Source: Leptasterias polaris (Eukaryota; Echinodermata; Asteroidea; Forcipulatida; Asteriidae). Taken from it: a stretch of 64,000 bases of DNA. Shown here in pieces: positions 36,574 through 48,540 of this stretch. A program made the translations under genes and the position numbers. Location of the stretch: the NCBI GenBank assembly GCA_037783415.1, contig JAZGTN010000171.1, positions 1 through 64,000 of the forward strand. Direction: 5' to 3'. Under the pieces are notes generated by a model, which saw only the letters and a program-made list of their open reading frames with translations, ran no database searches and was not told where the DNA came from. The first letter of the stretch is position 1; every line of letters starts with the position of its first letter.

Positions 36574-36822
36574 GGCTCTGGCGTAGGCCACGGCTTAGGC
36601 TCCGACTTAGGCTCCGACTTAGGCTCCGGCTTATGCTCGAGCTTAGGCTCCGGCTTATGCTCGAGCTTAGGCTCCGGATTAGGTTCCGGCTTAGGCTCCG
36701 ACTTAGGCTCCGGCTTAGGCTCCGGTTTATGGTCCGGCTTATGCTCTAGCTTAAGCTCCGGCTAAGGCTCCGGCTTAGGCTCCGGTTTAGGCTTCGGTTT
36801 AGGCTTCGGCTTAGGCTCCGAC
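36574..36822. repeat. GGCTCCGACTTA/GGCTCCGGCTTA minisatellite
   Basis: About 20 degenerate 12-bp units. An open frame through it (Gly-Ser/Leu-rich) is repeat-derived. Confidence 0.87.
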
Positions 36823-37519
36823 AGTTATTTTGAAAACGTGTGCTTCGGCACGGGGCTTCAATAAATTATTATTCATACCTCTATAGTCTTTCGTTAACTT
36901 AACCACACGCCATAAGGTGTATACAACGCAAACTATGTGCATTATGATGCAAGGCGATATCTAACTTATCTTTGAAAAGGCTTGTTTGCTTTATACGAGG
37001 ACTCTTAAAAACGTACGTAGTAAGACTGTTTTCAGAATTGACATATTTCTTAATGTTTTTGGTTGCATACGGTGAAACGGGCGTCAAGGTTTTTTGTTTT
37101 TTTTAACGCTCAATAGATTACTATCAGATCAACGCAACGAATATTTAATTGACGTCTCTAGCATCAATATTCCCTAGGGAAAATAATCAAATTGCCCGTA
37201 CGTCAGTTTAGACGGGCTCTCCCATCAACCTTGAATAAAACAAAATATTGATAGCACTGTTGAAGCACGCAACATAAACAGAGTACGGAAGACTTTAGAA
37301 CAGTTTTGTTGACATAATGCTATAGCTGCGGCAAATCATGCACCGTAGCTTGTTTTTTCGTCAAACAATGAATCGGATACAGTTTTCTCTGCACGTGTAG
37401 GCCTACATAAGACGGCATTTGATCACAGTGTCTGACTGTGGCATAAGAAAATTGCAATGAAAAGCAAAAACAGAAACAACAACAAACAACAAAACAACAT
37501 ACACAAAACCATCAGACAA

Positions 37520-37572
37520 CAAACAACAACAACAACAACGACGACGACGGCGGCGGCGGCGGCAGCGGCAGC

Positions 37573-37608
<36 letters not shown>
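37520..37608. repeat. Graded trinucleotide tract AAC-GAC-GGC-GCA
   Basis: Successive blocks (AACAACAACAACAAC, GACGACGACG, GCGGCGGCGGC, GGCAGC units, then (GCA)n) change one base at a time. The tract ends at the inner border of the right foldback arm. Confidence 0.9.
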
Positions 37609-37609
<1 letters not shown>

Positions 37610-38096
37610 ATTTTTAAAGAGTTTGGAAAGTCATAAGCTTGGTGGTGGTATTCAAACAATTGTGCATGTTACATGTATTTTGTGCACTGTTCATGGCATG
37701 TGCGAAAGTCTGTATGTGTTTTTTGTTTCGAAACACCATCATAGGGAAAACAATTCTAACGAATAAATTCTTTCAGCAAAAATCGGGCCTTAATTTGTCA
37801 TTCTTAAGTCATTCTTTAAGGAGATTCTCAAATATAAAATTTATTTATACAAAATTATAACAAAATCTGAAGTTTTGGACTTGCAGTTCATGTTTTGTAA
37901 AGACTTAAGATTTTACCATAACATTTCAACAATGGTTATATAACAATCGCGTTTCAACGGCGAAATGAACAAACAATGTCTTTGACCAAATAACACGCCA
38001 CACCGGTATGCAAGCTCTGGAGCCGGAAAATAAAGGTCTGGAGTGTGCGACTGATGATCTGTAAGCTCATCACACAGGCGATTGGGTTTACATTAA

Positions 38097-38430
38097 AGGC
38101 AGTATTTTTGCTAAATGTTGAAGATCAGCATCCTCATCTTGGTGTATATCAACACATAATTATGCAGTCAACCACAAACCTGTGCAAATCTAAACTCAAT
38201 TTGTCCACAAAGTTGCAAGAAAATAATGAAAGAAAAACAGTTACCCTTGTTGCATATAAAATTGTGTGCTTTCAGATGACTGAAGCCTTTCTTGGATTCA
38301 ATTTTTGTGTGTGAAAAATTACCACTTTCTCTAAAACTGTATACCTCAAGGGGCTCGTTTCTACCAATGTAATATCAACAGCTCTCCATTGCTCTTCACC
38401 AAGTAAGTTTTTATAGTCATTAACTTTTGG
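38097..38430. mobile_element. Remnant of the AGGCAGTGG TTAA MITE family
   Basis: Starts after TTAA (38,093-38,096) and shares interior blocks with 61,034-61,393 (GTTGCAAGAAAATAATGAAA, GTGTGCTTTCAGATG, CACCAAGTAAGTTTTTAT). No matching right TIR was found, so it is decayed or truncated. Confidence 0.7.
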
Positions 38431-39962
38431 ACTAATTACTAAAAGTACAACCCGCCTTTTAAATGTACGGTAGTTTTGCCAACCTTGGTTGACTTACTTC
38501 ATAAAAAAAGTTGTTATGTTTTGCTAAAAAGGGGGCAAACTATAGCCAAGCCAGTTTATACATGTTTAGCTATACTCGAGGCTTTCCATACAAAATGGTG
38601 ATCAATGTTTGTTAACAAAATAAAGGTCTTTAACACCCTTACAGGCATTATGTGCATTATAAGCACGTCACTGTCTTATTTTACTAGTTAGAAAGCCGCG
38701 CGAACGCGGCGATAAGCCATACACACAGCAAACAATGCACTATACCGGTAGCAACCATTGTACTATTCCCATAGCAACAGCAGCTTCTTGGTACCATAGA
38801 TGTATAATGAATGTTTGGGGTGTTATAAAGCACACCAGTTCGCTTCGGGACAATAGAAAGCGCCGAGGATCACCTTTGGAATCGTAGTTTTAAAATAGCA
38901 CTCGAACAAGTCAAGTTGTACACTAGTTGTAGAGTTGGTGGGTTTGATTTTGATGATTGATAAATCATAATAACTTGAAATTTCCGATCGGCTTAACCTC
39001 CGTAAATGATAACAAATGACACTTTTCTCATCTGAAAGGCATCTGTAGCCAACAGTCATAGAAAACGCGCCGTTTGTTCCAATCAACACATTTTTTTTTT
39101 AATTGAAGCTATTTTCTCTTCTGAGGGTCTGTGTGTATCCACAAAAACACGCCACAAAAAACTGTTTAACTCGGGAGGCTTGGAGGTTTTTTTGAATCCC
39201 AGGTATTCTCGTGGACAAACGCATTGGGGTCAAGTATTCACAAACTGCTGGACGGGCTGAGCAAAGTGTCTGAGACAAGTGACTTTGTTCCTTGTTTGCT
39301 TGCGTTGATATGAGGATAGTAGACTTGCACATGAAATCAGTAGTTATTAACCAATGTGATTTTGTGCTGTTTGCTACAGTATGGGTGTCAGAAGGAAAAT
39401 GTGCCTCCGAGCACTTCTGTCCTTCGAATGGAACGATGAGCCGTAGGTCCAGTGTGCTGTGAATGTATGTACAAGAGAAAGGGTTTGTCGTGGTGTTTCT
39501 GGCAGTGGCTGCTGAATGCGCCGTCACTTATAAACCCGCATAATTCAAAAATTCCAAAAACTTGGTCGAACAAATAATTCTCCTTTTTTTCAAGCGCCTT
39601 GAGTACCGTATTGGTATAGATACGTGCGCTATATTAAAGACTCTGATTACTCTTTAGAATGGAAGTAATCAATGAAACCTTTCAGCTTAGGGAGTGATTT
39701 CGTCCAGCACTTTTGCATAGCAAACTATTCAGACCGAACCCGTTTTGTGCACATCACTGAATGCTAATATTAAGTAGCAAATGAAGATTTTTTAGTAGCA
39801 ATTGATCACATTTTGTGTATTTCATTTTGCTATGCTGTACAAGGGAAATCGTTCACTGCTGTTCTATATATGGAGCTATAGGCATAAATGCCGATGAGCT
39901 AATATTTGTATGCATTGCAAACATGCGCTCGGGTTTTAAAATTTACACAATGGGTGTTGAAA
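38431..39962. other. Non-coding stretch, no gene recognised
   Basis: Minus-strand frames of 88 and 142 residues (38,823-39,089; 39,099-39,527) show no recognisable domain. They could in principle hold downstream exons of the PAN gene, but nothing supports that. Confidence 0.45.
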
Positions 39963-39970
39963 CGTATAGT

Positions 39971-40792
39971 CAGCGGCGGCGCTACGGGCGGGCAAGGGGG
40001 GGGGGGGGGTATTCCCCCCAGTTATTTTGTTTTTCCCCCCAGTTTGCCCGCCCCCCCCCCCCCCCCCAGTTTTTTCCCCGATGGCGGAAATTGAGTTTAA
40101 TCCCAAACCATTGCACCCAATTTGTTACAATGTTGTTTTCGCTGTAAATAATAAACTCAATTTCATCCATCATAATTAGCTGGCACCATCAAAAAAGCCC
40201 AATACACTTTCCATCTCCGGCAATGTTAATAAAATGTGGATTTATTTATTTAGCTTGGAAACTTGCTATAAATATAAATGCATTGTCTGCCCAAAACCGC
40301 AAGCTGCCATTGTATACGCAGTTCGCACAACACGTCAAATTCACACAGTGCAAAATCTTATTTCTGGAGTGAATTGTAGGCTTATACTTTATACAGTACA
40401 CACAACATATTGATGTTCACGTGGAGTGCTGTATTATGCCTACTGCTAGTTGTTGCACTTAAACACGTTGGTAAAACAGTTAGTTAAAATGGATATTAGA
40501 AAGTTTTGCAAGAAATCCAAACAACCTCCATCCCATGATGATAGGCACAGATCTGATTCTGAATCTAGCGATGAGAATCCTGAACCCAAACACAAACACC
40601 CCAGGATTGAAGTTAATATTGACGTAAATGTCCCAGATGGTGTAAGTCCCAGATGGTGTAAGTCCGTTAAAGTGGTAAGTCAATGCTTTTCTGCAGTACA
40701 AAATTACACTATAGATTTTTGTTTGCCCCCCCCTAAATTTAAGTTTGCCCCCCCCTCTTTCCCCCAGATTAACAGGTCTGGTGCCGCCACTG
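39971..40792 (+). mobile_element. Internally deleted hAT transposon with 8-bp TSD
   Basis: The left TIR CAGCGGCGGCGCTACGGG and the right TIR (reverse complement CAGTGGCGGCACCAGAC) are flanked by CGTATAGT at 39,963-39,970 and 40,793-40,800. Eight-base duplications and CAGNGGCGG ends are hAT hallmarks. G/C homopolymers lie near both ends (~40,000; ~40,730). Only a 5' coding remnant survives. Confidence 0.9.
40489..40674 (+). pseudogene. First coding exon remnant of a hAT (ZMYM1-like) transposase
   Basis: 62 codons starting MDIRKFCKK, followed by an acidic/basic low-complexity stretch and a GTAAGT donor at 40,675. The MDIRxF-type start resembles ZMYM1-like hAT transposases. The BED, catalytic and dimerisation regions are absent because of the internal deletion. 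A 16-bp tandem duplication (TCCCAGATGGTGTAAG) lies inside. Confidence 0.6.
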
Positions 40793-40970
40793 CGTATAGT
40801 TACCCAACAGAGAATGACAATTAACATAAAGGGATGTTTAAACACTAGTAAATGTGTTGGCAGAAATTAAGTGTTATTTCAACATCCTTTGGTGCAACTT
40901 TAAATTTGTTTTCCCGGTATCTATTAGAAACGAAACGAAACGTTAAGCTCATATCTAGTAATCTAGTAGC

Positions 40971-41328
40971 GTGTCGAGGCCGAGCGGATATGAGCACCGG
41001 ATCCAAGCTCTGGTGTTTCTGACCAGCAGAGTGTGGGTTCGAGTCCCGGTCGTGACACTTGTGTCCTTGAGCAAGACACTTAACTATAATTGCTTCTCAT
41101 CACCCAGAGGTAAATGGGTACCTGTGAGGGCAGAGATGGTTCTTGTGATTGATTTAGCTTGGTGCGCTACATATTTGGCAGCACAGGCTGTATACTCCCA
41201 AGGGAGCTGAGATGGTTTAAGGAATGAAATAAAATGGCCCAGTGACCAGGGGTAATAATGTTGAAGCGCCATGAGCGTCACTGAGTGACGGACCTGAGCG
41301 CTATATAAGAAGCCACTTTTATTATTAT
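40971..41328 (+). mobile_element. tRNA-Leu-derived SINE
   Basis: The tRNA-like head (GAGGCCGAGCGGAT A-box, GGGTTCGAGTCC B-box) is followed by a body containing GAGCAAGACACTTAACTATA and an ATTATTAT tail. The related minus-strand copy at 46,386-46,731 has a clearer tRNA-Leu(CAA)-like anticodon arm. It lies downstream of the PAN exon and is probably intronic to that gene. Confidence 0.88.
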
Positions 41329-41545
41329 ATCAGGCTTGATATTTGGTCAGGAAAAAAAGTAGGAACTTTTTATCGAGTACAAAAAGCTGACCTATACATA
41401 GTACACATTGTGTAGGCTTTAATAGACTTTTCAAGTCATTTAAAATCGGAAATGAGACTAAAAGGAGGAATAATATCGTGCCTGATGTAAAATAATAAAT
41501 GTATGGTAACCTTTTGAACAGTGAAAATGATTGACTCAAACTTAC

Positions 41546-41879
41546 CAATGATTTTCTCGTAATACAGGCACCCGTCTGCAGTGATCAATTCTGTTGGGTA
41601 ATTTGTGGCTGTGGCATCGTTCAGCTCGCAAATCTTAGAGGCGCTGAAATAGTTGAACGAGCGGCAAGTCGGGGCGTCTCGACTGCATAGCGCCGCACAC
41701 TGCATCCGTCTGCCGGTTGGTATCTGGCGGTAAACGTGGCCGGCGAAAACTCCATTTTGGGGCCCCCGAACTGCAAATTCGACGTCCGTGATTTGTGGTC
41801 CGCCGACAAGTTCCGAGACGCAATGTGAAAATGTTGACAAGATTCCCGTCAAATAAACACAAACTAAGGCTTTCATCAT
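41546..41879 (-). CDS. First exon of a secreted PAN/Apple-domain protein (partial)
   Basis: It begins with a hydrophobic signal peptide (MMKALVCVYLTGILSTFSHC). A PAN/Apple-type module follows (residues ~40-110) with the cysteine pattern QCAALCSRDAPTCRSF ... KICEL ... DGCLYY. PAN modules bind proteins or carbohydrates in secreted and surface proteins. The exon ends at a good donor (GTAAGT, starting 41,545). Reading on past the donor gives intron translation. The next exon should lie at lower coordinates but I could not identify it; a SINE and a hAT occupy that stretch. This is the only feature in the window that looks like an ordinary host gene. An upstream non-coding exon is possible. Confidence 0.75.
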
Positions 41880-42830
41880 GGATATGGGTGCTGTATTGCC
41901 CTTTAATAATGAAGGACCATCCGCGTATCAATTGTCAGACCATCACGTCGAGTGTGCGGCAGATTGTTGACTTCTTGCTTGTATAGTCTGGGCGTAGCAG
42001 TGCTAATGAAGTATAGGCACAACTTGTCGCCATGGAGACCTGCCATTATTGCAATAAAAATAAACATGCCTAGCATTGTTGGACAATTTGACGACTATTG
42101 AATACATATACTCTAGCTATTTTTTTTTTACGAACTTAATATCAGACGTTAAAATCCAAAATCGACAATGATGATGATGATGATAATGATGATGATGATG
42201 ATGATGATGATGATTCACAGTATTTGTATGGCGCCATTTCTGTTTCAAAAAACATTCAAAGTCGCGAGCTCCTCCAATAAAGTTAGCATTTACAATGGTT
42301 TGTAGATGTCGATTGGAGAATGCGAAACTTGTTTTTTATTTAAACCCGATACGTCTCATCTTTTGTCTAGATTACGTACACCCATTGCTTACAGATTGTT
42401 ATTTCACACCCTTTCTCTCAACGCATAAGGGTTGTGGTATTTTTTTTATAACCCTCATGGGTCCGACCACTCATTACCGATGCTCTCATTACTGTCATAA
42501 ATCAAAGGTAAGCTTTGAATATTCATATTTGCGTGCATGTGCTGCGATTTTAGTTTACATACACTCATTTGCATACATTATTCTGATTGGCCAAGGGCTG
42601 GATCAATATTATTTCTGCAATAAAACCATTAGCACCATCTACGACACCAACCTTCACGTGGGAGGCAAAGATTCATGGGCCGGGTCGAACAAGCAAGGCA
42701 CTTCGTACTTACACGACGTCACGATACTGTCTGCAAACTGCACTAAACGGCGCCCTCAGACAACTGGGGAATAAACATTTTGAATCTGATTTTCAAGCCA
42801 TAATTACAGAGCTAGAACATCAATCTTCGG
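41880..42830. other. Non-coding upstream region of the PAN gene
   Basis: Contains a (GAT)n microsatellite at about 42,168-42,212. The 159-residue frame at 42,295-42,774 has no domain that I recognise. Promoter elements could not be assigned. Confidence 0.45.
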
Positions 42831-42928
42831 CATTTGAATGAAGACTGGACATGTCGTGCCTGCATTTAACTACACTACATTAATCATGACGAAAGTAGTT
42901 GCACGCACGACAGTCTTCATTCAAATGC
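42831..42928. repeat. Hairpin / short inverted repeat
   Basis: CATTTGAATGAAGACTG at the left is the exact complement of CAGTCTTCATTCAAATG at the right, with further partial pairing inside (GTCGTGCCTGCA / TTGCACGCACGAC). A small MITE-like structure; no TSD was identified. Confidence 0.6.
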
Positions 42929-44228
42929 AGACGAACACCGGTAGCTGTATATAGTGCTGAAATTTGACTTTGACCACTTTAAAAATACAATCATCCACGA
43001 AAGAGTCTTTATGGTGAAGCGTTGTGTTTAATCTGTGCGGCCGATTCGTTGATTGGACGGACTCCGTTTCGTCGGGAGTGACAACAAAATTACCAACGGA
43101 AAACCTTGAATTTCAATCGCCAACCCCATCTTTGCTATTATTATAGGCAGGCAATACCATCGACATAGGCCCTATATATGTTTATACTTCGAAGTAAGTG
43201 CTCAAAAATATTGGTTTGGGGTAATGTAACGGATCCACTTTTTTGAAAGATTAGACCCCCAACACTTGAACCCCTTTTTTAAAAATGTTCTTTTACAATT
43301 TTTGTTTACAAGTATAAGGTACCTAAATGAAGCTAAAAACTAAAAATTGTTTATTTGTTTAACACAATGATGACGATAATTTAAAAAAGGGTATTACAAA
43401 CTTGTACATCTTCTGTCCATAAATATTATTCTTCAACATTGTTGGGTTTTCAAAATATTGGTTACTGAAATTGACCCCATTGGAGGGTAGAAAATAAATA
43501 AGAAAAACATTATTTGTTTTAAAGGCAAGGATTTGTTTCAAAGGCAAGGTACCATGGGCGTCAATCGGGGGGGGGGGGTACGGGGGACACGTCCCCCCCC
43601 CCCCCCCCCCCCCCCCCACTTTTTGAAGGGTGGGGGACACTATATCAACAAGTTTGCTGTGATTTTGATGTTTTTAATATTGTAAATTATCATGCAATTT
43701 GGCCTTCGGGTCACAATGTGATAATGTGAATAAAATATACCATACCATACCATAAATGTCCCCTCCATTTTTGTTTTTACTAACTCATGTATCTCATATA
43801 CTTTGACCAACTAAAAAACCAGAACACATCGAGAAAATTTTACCGATATCTCCGTGATTTGAGTCTCATGATTTGTTGATCCACGGTCGTCGCGTCGTGT
43901 ACAACTTACAAGTATCCGGCGAAAAATACCAACAATTCAAAGCACAGTGCGCACGTGTGTACACGACGGTCCGTGTTGAGCGCATTGTACAGGTTTGCGC
44001 AAACTTTTGCTGGATAGGCAAATAGAGCTGCTGATTCTGCATAGCGTAAAACTGCAGATTGCGCAAGAGTTTGTCCACTTCATTGTGCAAATCTGTTAAT
44101 TGCGCTCGACAGACTGAATGAGAGTGGACTCAAACAAAAGTTGCAAGCGGACGATTTGGGGCATCCTTTTATTTAGCCGAAAATTTTTCTTTTTTTGAAA
44201 TATATTTGACACAATCATACCTGCATAT
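42929..44228. other. Non-coding stretch with G/C homopolymers
   Basis: Long G and C runs occur at ~43,568-43,578 and ~43,595-43,618. No gene recognised. Confidence 0.45.
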
Positions 44229-44230
44229 TA

Positions 44231-44760
44231 AAGGTGCTGTATCCGTTTGGTAATTGGAGCCTTCTGATTGTTTTAATCCAATATAAATGTAGGTATACAG
44301 GCGCGGATCCAGGATTTTTTAAACCGGGGTGCACAACGGCATACACAGGATTCTATATTTGTGTGTGGCTCAAATAAATTTAAGGGGTGGGGTCCAGGGG
44401 CCGGCCGTACGGCCCCTGGTGGGGTCCAGGGGCGAAGCCCCGTTCGGGGTCCAGGGGCGAAGTCCCCTTGAGCTCTGAGCTTTTGGCGTTTTGGGGTCAA
44501 AAAATCAAGCCTCCGTGTGCCTAAATACGGAGGAAAAGAAACTTTTTATTAAGCACTTCTGATCCATATCAATCGTCTAATTTTACTGGAAAATTTCCTG
44601 TAACATCAACGCGGGACTCCTAGAAAATGTTAATCCCACAAATCTCCTGAGTCTGTATTGCCGTCTTTCAGTGACGCTTCTCAGATTCAAATTTTGGGAG
44701 ATAAAAAGTGACATATTTTTCCATAACCGTAGTACTTCTAGCCAATTGCTCAAGGCGGTC
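44231..44760. mobile_element. Degraded TTAA MITE interrupted by a hAT-like fragment
   Basis: TTAA-AGGTGCTGTATCCGTTTGG at the left, and CATAACCGTAGTACTTC interior sequence near 44,720, match the 14,350 MITE. Between them, 44,298-44,510 starts CAGGCGCGGATCCAGGATTT and carries GGGGTCCAGGGGCGAAG repeats, typical of some hAT ends. A similar repeat in the opposite sense occurs at 45,240-45,320. Confidence 0.55.
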
Positions 44761-46385
44761 GCAGTTTTCACTCCAAAAAGGACGCCGTAAAACCGATGTT
44801 TTGATGAATGTAACCTAATATGCACCGAAGAGATCCAAACGCATGTCGTCACGTGTTGCTTCCTTTCCACATTTTGTTAAAAGATGGCTATGTGCAGGTT
44901 AAAAAGGCCGTCAACCCGTCAAATTCATGCCCAGGTTTAAACTTTTCATCGCATTTTTAACAGCAATCTGATATAGATGATTATTATGTTACGCCACTTT
45001 CGCAAAACAACTTGATTATCGGCAGTATCTGGATTTGCCGTCCACTTATTCAAGGTTACGTCCACTTATTCAAGGTTACGTCCATTTGCATACTCGGTCT
45101 AGTTGATGTGGATGTGGGAGTAAAATTGTATTTGAGCCCATCGATGTTACATTCATTTTTCCAGTAAAGCTAAAAGATCGATATAGATCAAAAGTGCTTA
45201 AAAGTGTGCCCTTTTCTCTTCTTTAAAGCGTATGGAGGTTTGATTTTTCACCCCCCAAAACTTTCTGGGGGCTTTGCGGCCCCTGGACCCCAATGGAGCT
45301 TCGCCCTTGGACCCCCCGACCATTACACTGTTTTTCTGGAAACCTTAAAATTTGTCGAAGATGAAGATATTCCTGGCATGCTGTTCTGTGTGGACTTTGA
45401 AAAAGCTTTTGTTATGATAAGCTTGAATGGCATTTTGTCAATAAAACTCTTATGTATTACGATTTTGGTGAAGATTTAAGAAAGTGGATTAAGGTCTTTT
45501 ATAAGAATATTGAGAGTACTGTTATCAATAATGGGTATTCTTCTGATTGTTTTCCATTGTCTAGAGGAGTGAGGCAAGACTGTCCTTTATCTCCATATCT
45601 TTTTACTCTTGCTGTTGAACCCCTTGCAACAACAATCAGGGACAACAATGACATCACTGGTTATTATTGACGGTCTTGTTCTTAAAATTTCCAAGTTTGC
45701 CGATGACACCACTATTTTTTTAGATGGGTCTGAAAAATCATTGCAGAAGACTTTAGAAACTCTGGACAATTTACAAAAAATGCTCTGGTTTGACAGTTAA
45801 CTATAATAAGTCAGAGGTTATTCTTATTGGCTCAAACAAAAAGAATATTGCAAATTTTTCATCAAATTTTTCCTTAAAATTTGGTAAAGAGTCTTTTAAA
45901 TCTCTGGGTATTTGTTTCTCTCTTAACAAAGAGAATATGTTTGATTTAAACTTTGACCCCGTCCCATGTATCTATTGAGAATTCTCTAAAACTTTGGGGT
46001 AGGCCTATGAGAAACTTGACCTTGCATGGTAAAATAACCATCCTCAAATCATTAATAATGCCCAAGTTAACCTTTGTGTCCTCTGTGTTGTCTAATCCTA
46101 GTAAAAAACATTTTAAGAAGTATAACTCTTAATTTTTTTCGTTTTTATGGTATAACAAACCTGATAAAATTAAACGCTCTGTTCTTTACAATAAAATTGA
46201 TCAGGGGGTTTGAATATGATAAACTACGAACAGCATGTTCATGCCTTAAAAGCTTCTTGGGTTAAAAGGTTCTTAGATCATACCAACAAGGGCAACTGGA
46301 AAATGTTTATTTTTAGACACATACGTCGTCAGTTTGGAGGGCTGGATTTGTTTGAAGGGAATTTCTCAAATAGTTTTGTTAAATA

Positions 46386-46731
46386 ATAATAATAATAACT
46401 AGTTCTTATATTAGCGCATTTCACAATAACGTATCAATGCGCTTTACATTAGTGCCCTGTCATTGGGCCAATAACATTCCTTTAATCTTTCTCAGCTCCC
46501 TGGGGAGTATACAGCCCGGGCTGCCTTGATGGCGCTCCGAAGGCTTTTTCAAACACAATATCAACCTCTACCCTTGCAGGTACCCATTTATACCCCTGGG
46601 TGAAGAGAAGCAATTATAGCAAAGTGTCTTGCTCAAGGACACAAGCGTCATGACCGGGACTCGAACCCACACCCGGATGACTAAACCACCAGAACTTGAA
46701 TCCGATGCTCTTAACCACTCGGCCATGACAC
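46386..46731 (-). mobile_element. tRNA-Leu(CAA)-derived SINE inside the LINE
   Basis: Minus-strand head ATGGCCGAGTGGTTAAGAGC, an anticodon-arm-like GATTCAAGTTCTGG and B-box GGGTTCGAGTCC resemble tRNA-Leu(CAA). The body shares CAAGACACTTTGCTATAATT with the 40,971 copy and ends in a (TTA)n tail at 46,386-46,399. AAAT on both sides may be the target duplication. Confidence 0.9.
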
Positions 46732-46765
46732 CCTAAATCACTCCATTTGACATCCCCCATGTTAA

Positions 46766-47312
46766 CCCTAACCATGCCCTACACAACATGATCCAACAGT
46801 TTTAAAACTGTGTTGTACCATGTTGCACAGGGAATTCTGTGGTTTACTCTCCTCTGTGTGTGAGTGTTGTTGCATAGGGAATTGAACCATAGTGTATAAC
46901 AGGGTATCTGTGTTGCATACTGTTGCATAGGGAATTATGCTGGGTGTTAACTGTGTTGAACCTTGGTGGATAAGGCATTAAATATCAATGTTGTGTCTTG
47001 AAGATTGTGTGGGGTCACTGGGTCAGTACATAAGTTAACCCCCAAAACAATGCTCATTACATAGCAGAGAAGCACAAAGTAAACTAATTTGAGTCAAAAA
47101 CACCAGCCAGCATTCCCATCCTCTGTTCTATATTGTTGAACAGGGCATGATACCCCAAAACCACAGTCCAATTGACTGAATACCCTTCCATTCCTCACAC
47201 AACGGTATGCACATATGGATCTTGTTGCTTAGGGCAAGCCACTCACATTGAATAGTGTTGTATGGTGTTGGACGGGGCATATAACACCACGTGGTATGGG
47301 GAAAGGTTAGGG
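46766..47312. mobile_element. TTAA-flanked MITE with CCCTAACC ends
   Basis: The left end CCCTAACCATGCCCTAC and the right end (complement CCCTAACCTTTCCCCATAC) are bounded by TTAA at 46,762-46,765 and 47,313-47,316. Interior TGTTGCATAGGGAATT-type units are repeated. Subtracting it with one TTAA rejoins the surrounding LINE frame. Confidence 0.85.
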
Positions 47313-48540
47313 TTAAGGGACATTTTGACAGCTTGGAGTTCTCTTACTTTTAAATCCCCTGCTTCATTTGAAGACTTTTTGAAGCAAAGCCTCTGGAGAA
47401 ATTCTTATTATTTCGATTCAAGGTCAGCCTCTATTTTATGAGAAATGGTTCGAAGCTGGAGTATCTAAGATCATTGGTCTGACTGGTTGTTTTCTTTCCT
47501 ATAAGGATCTTTATTTTAAATGTAAACAAGACACCAACTTCATCCAGTATTTATAATAATAATAATAATAATTTGGGAGGCTAATCATCCTTACTGGCAG
47601 CTAAGAGCTGAATTGCGAAGGACGCGGCTACAATGTGTTCGAGAAGCAGGCATGCAAGTGCGCCTTTGGCAGCCAGCCACATCAACCCATTATGACCACG
47701 GAACACAGCCTGTTAAAAGCTATTCCCTCCAACTGGAAAGATAAATGGATTAGTAATAATCTACTGACTCTGGATACCATTGTCGTAAAAAAAATTCTTC
47801 AGAAGAAGCATTTTGTCAAATATGCTTATGACAAATTGATGGAAAAAGTTAGAGATAAACCAGTGAAGATTCGGGCTAAATGGAATGCCTCATAATATGA
47901 AATCGACCAGGAGGATTGGAAGTTTATTTTCTCTTTGCCTTACAAATGTGCTATAGATATTAAAACTATAGGATGTTTCAATTTATGTTTCTGCACAGAC
48001 TAAAAGTGAACAACGTCTTTTTGCATAAGATTGGGCTGGTTAATAGCTCTAAAGGTACCTTTTGTAAGGTCGAGGAAGAGACGCTTTCTCATTTATTTGT
48101 TAAGTGCTCCTATGTAAAATCCTTTTTGGAGTTGCATACAAGATTGGATGGCATGCTTATAGGATTAACATGACTTTATCAGAGTTCTCTATTATGTTCG
48201 GTTACAACATTTATGATCCCGTTTTATTGATTAATCATTTAATTATTTTAGGTAAACAACATATTTATAAATGTAAATATGAAGAAAAACCTCCTGTTTT
48301 TAACTCCTTCTAAAGAAGTGTTATGTTAATTGAGAGTATTGAATATAAGATTGCCCAAAAGAGAGATAAGTTAGACATCCACAAGTGTAAGTGGCAAAGC
48401 CTCAGAGATATTTAACGACTTATTTTAGTATCTACATGTATGCTTAAACTGACATTGATCTGCAATTGTTTTCTATTTTCATCTCTGAAAATGAATTTTT
48501 GTAATCCTGTGTAACTGCTTGACTGAATAAAACTTTTAAA

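Larger units (their letters stand above)
35832..37770. mobile_element. Second foldback element, ~158-165 bp arms, 1.9 kb
   Basis: Left arm 35,832-35,989 (GAATTTATTCGTTAGAATTG ... AAAATGGCT) is the reverse complement of right arm 37,606-37,770, with a small indel. The arms enclose mirrored trinucleotide tracts and a GGCTCC minisatellite. No gene is seen in it. Confidence 0.8.
45325..48540 (+). mobile_element. Decayed L1/Tx1-like LINE, 5'-truncated
   Basis: Consecutive frames spell non-LTR reverse transcriptase motifs: MLFCVDFEKAF, then RGVRQDCPLSPYLF, then the catalytic box KFADDTTIFLDGS, then LTVNYNKSEVILIGS. Downstream come a thumb region and a C-terminal zinc-knuckle-like segment (FCKVEEETLSHLFVKCSYV). 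The order fits an L1/Tx1-type ORF2 lacking its endonuclease half. At least three frameshifts and several stops show that it is inactive. Three insertions break it: a SINE (46,386-46,731), a TTAA MITE (46,766-47,312) and ~150 bp starting with an (AAT)n tract (47,556-47,704). It ends in an A-rich tail near 48,540. Confidence 0.85.

Noticed and set aside
36406..36765. 119-residue Gly/Ser/Leu-rich ORF
   Set aside because: Derived entirely from triplet and GGCTCC minisatellite tracts.
40971..41060. Functional tRNA-Leu genes at 40,971 (+) and 46,731 (-)
   Set aside because: Heads carry A/B boxes but have poor acceptor pairing and run into shared SINE bodies with A/T-rich tails.
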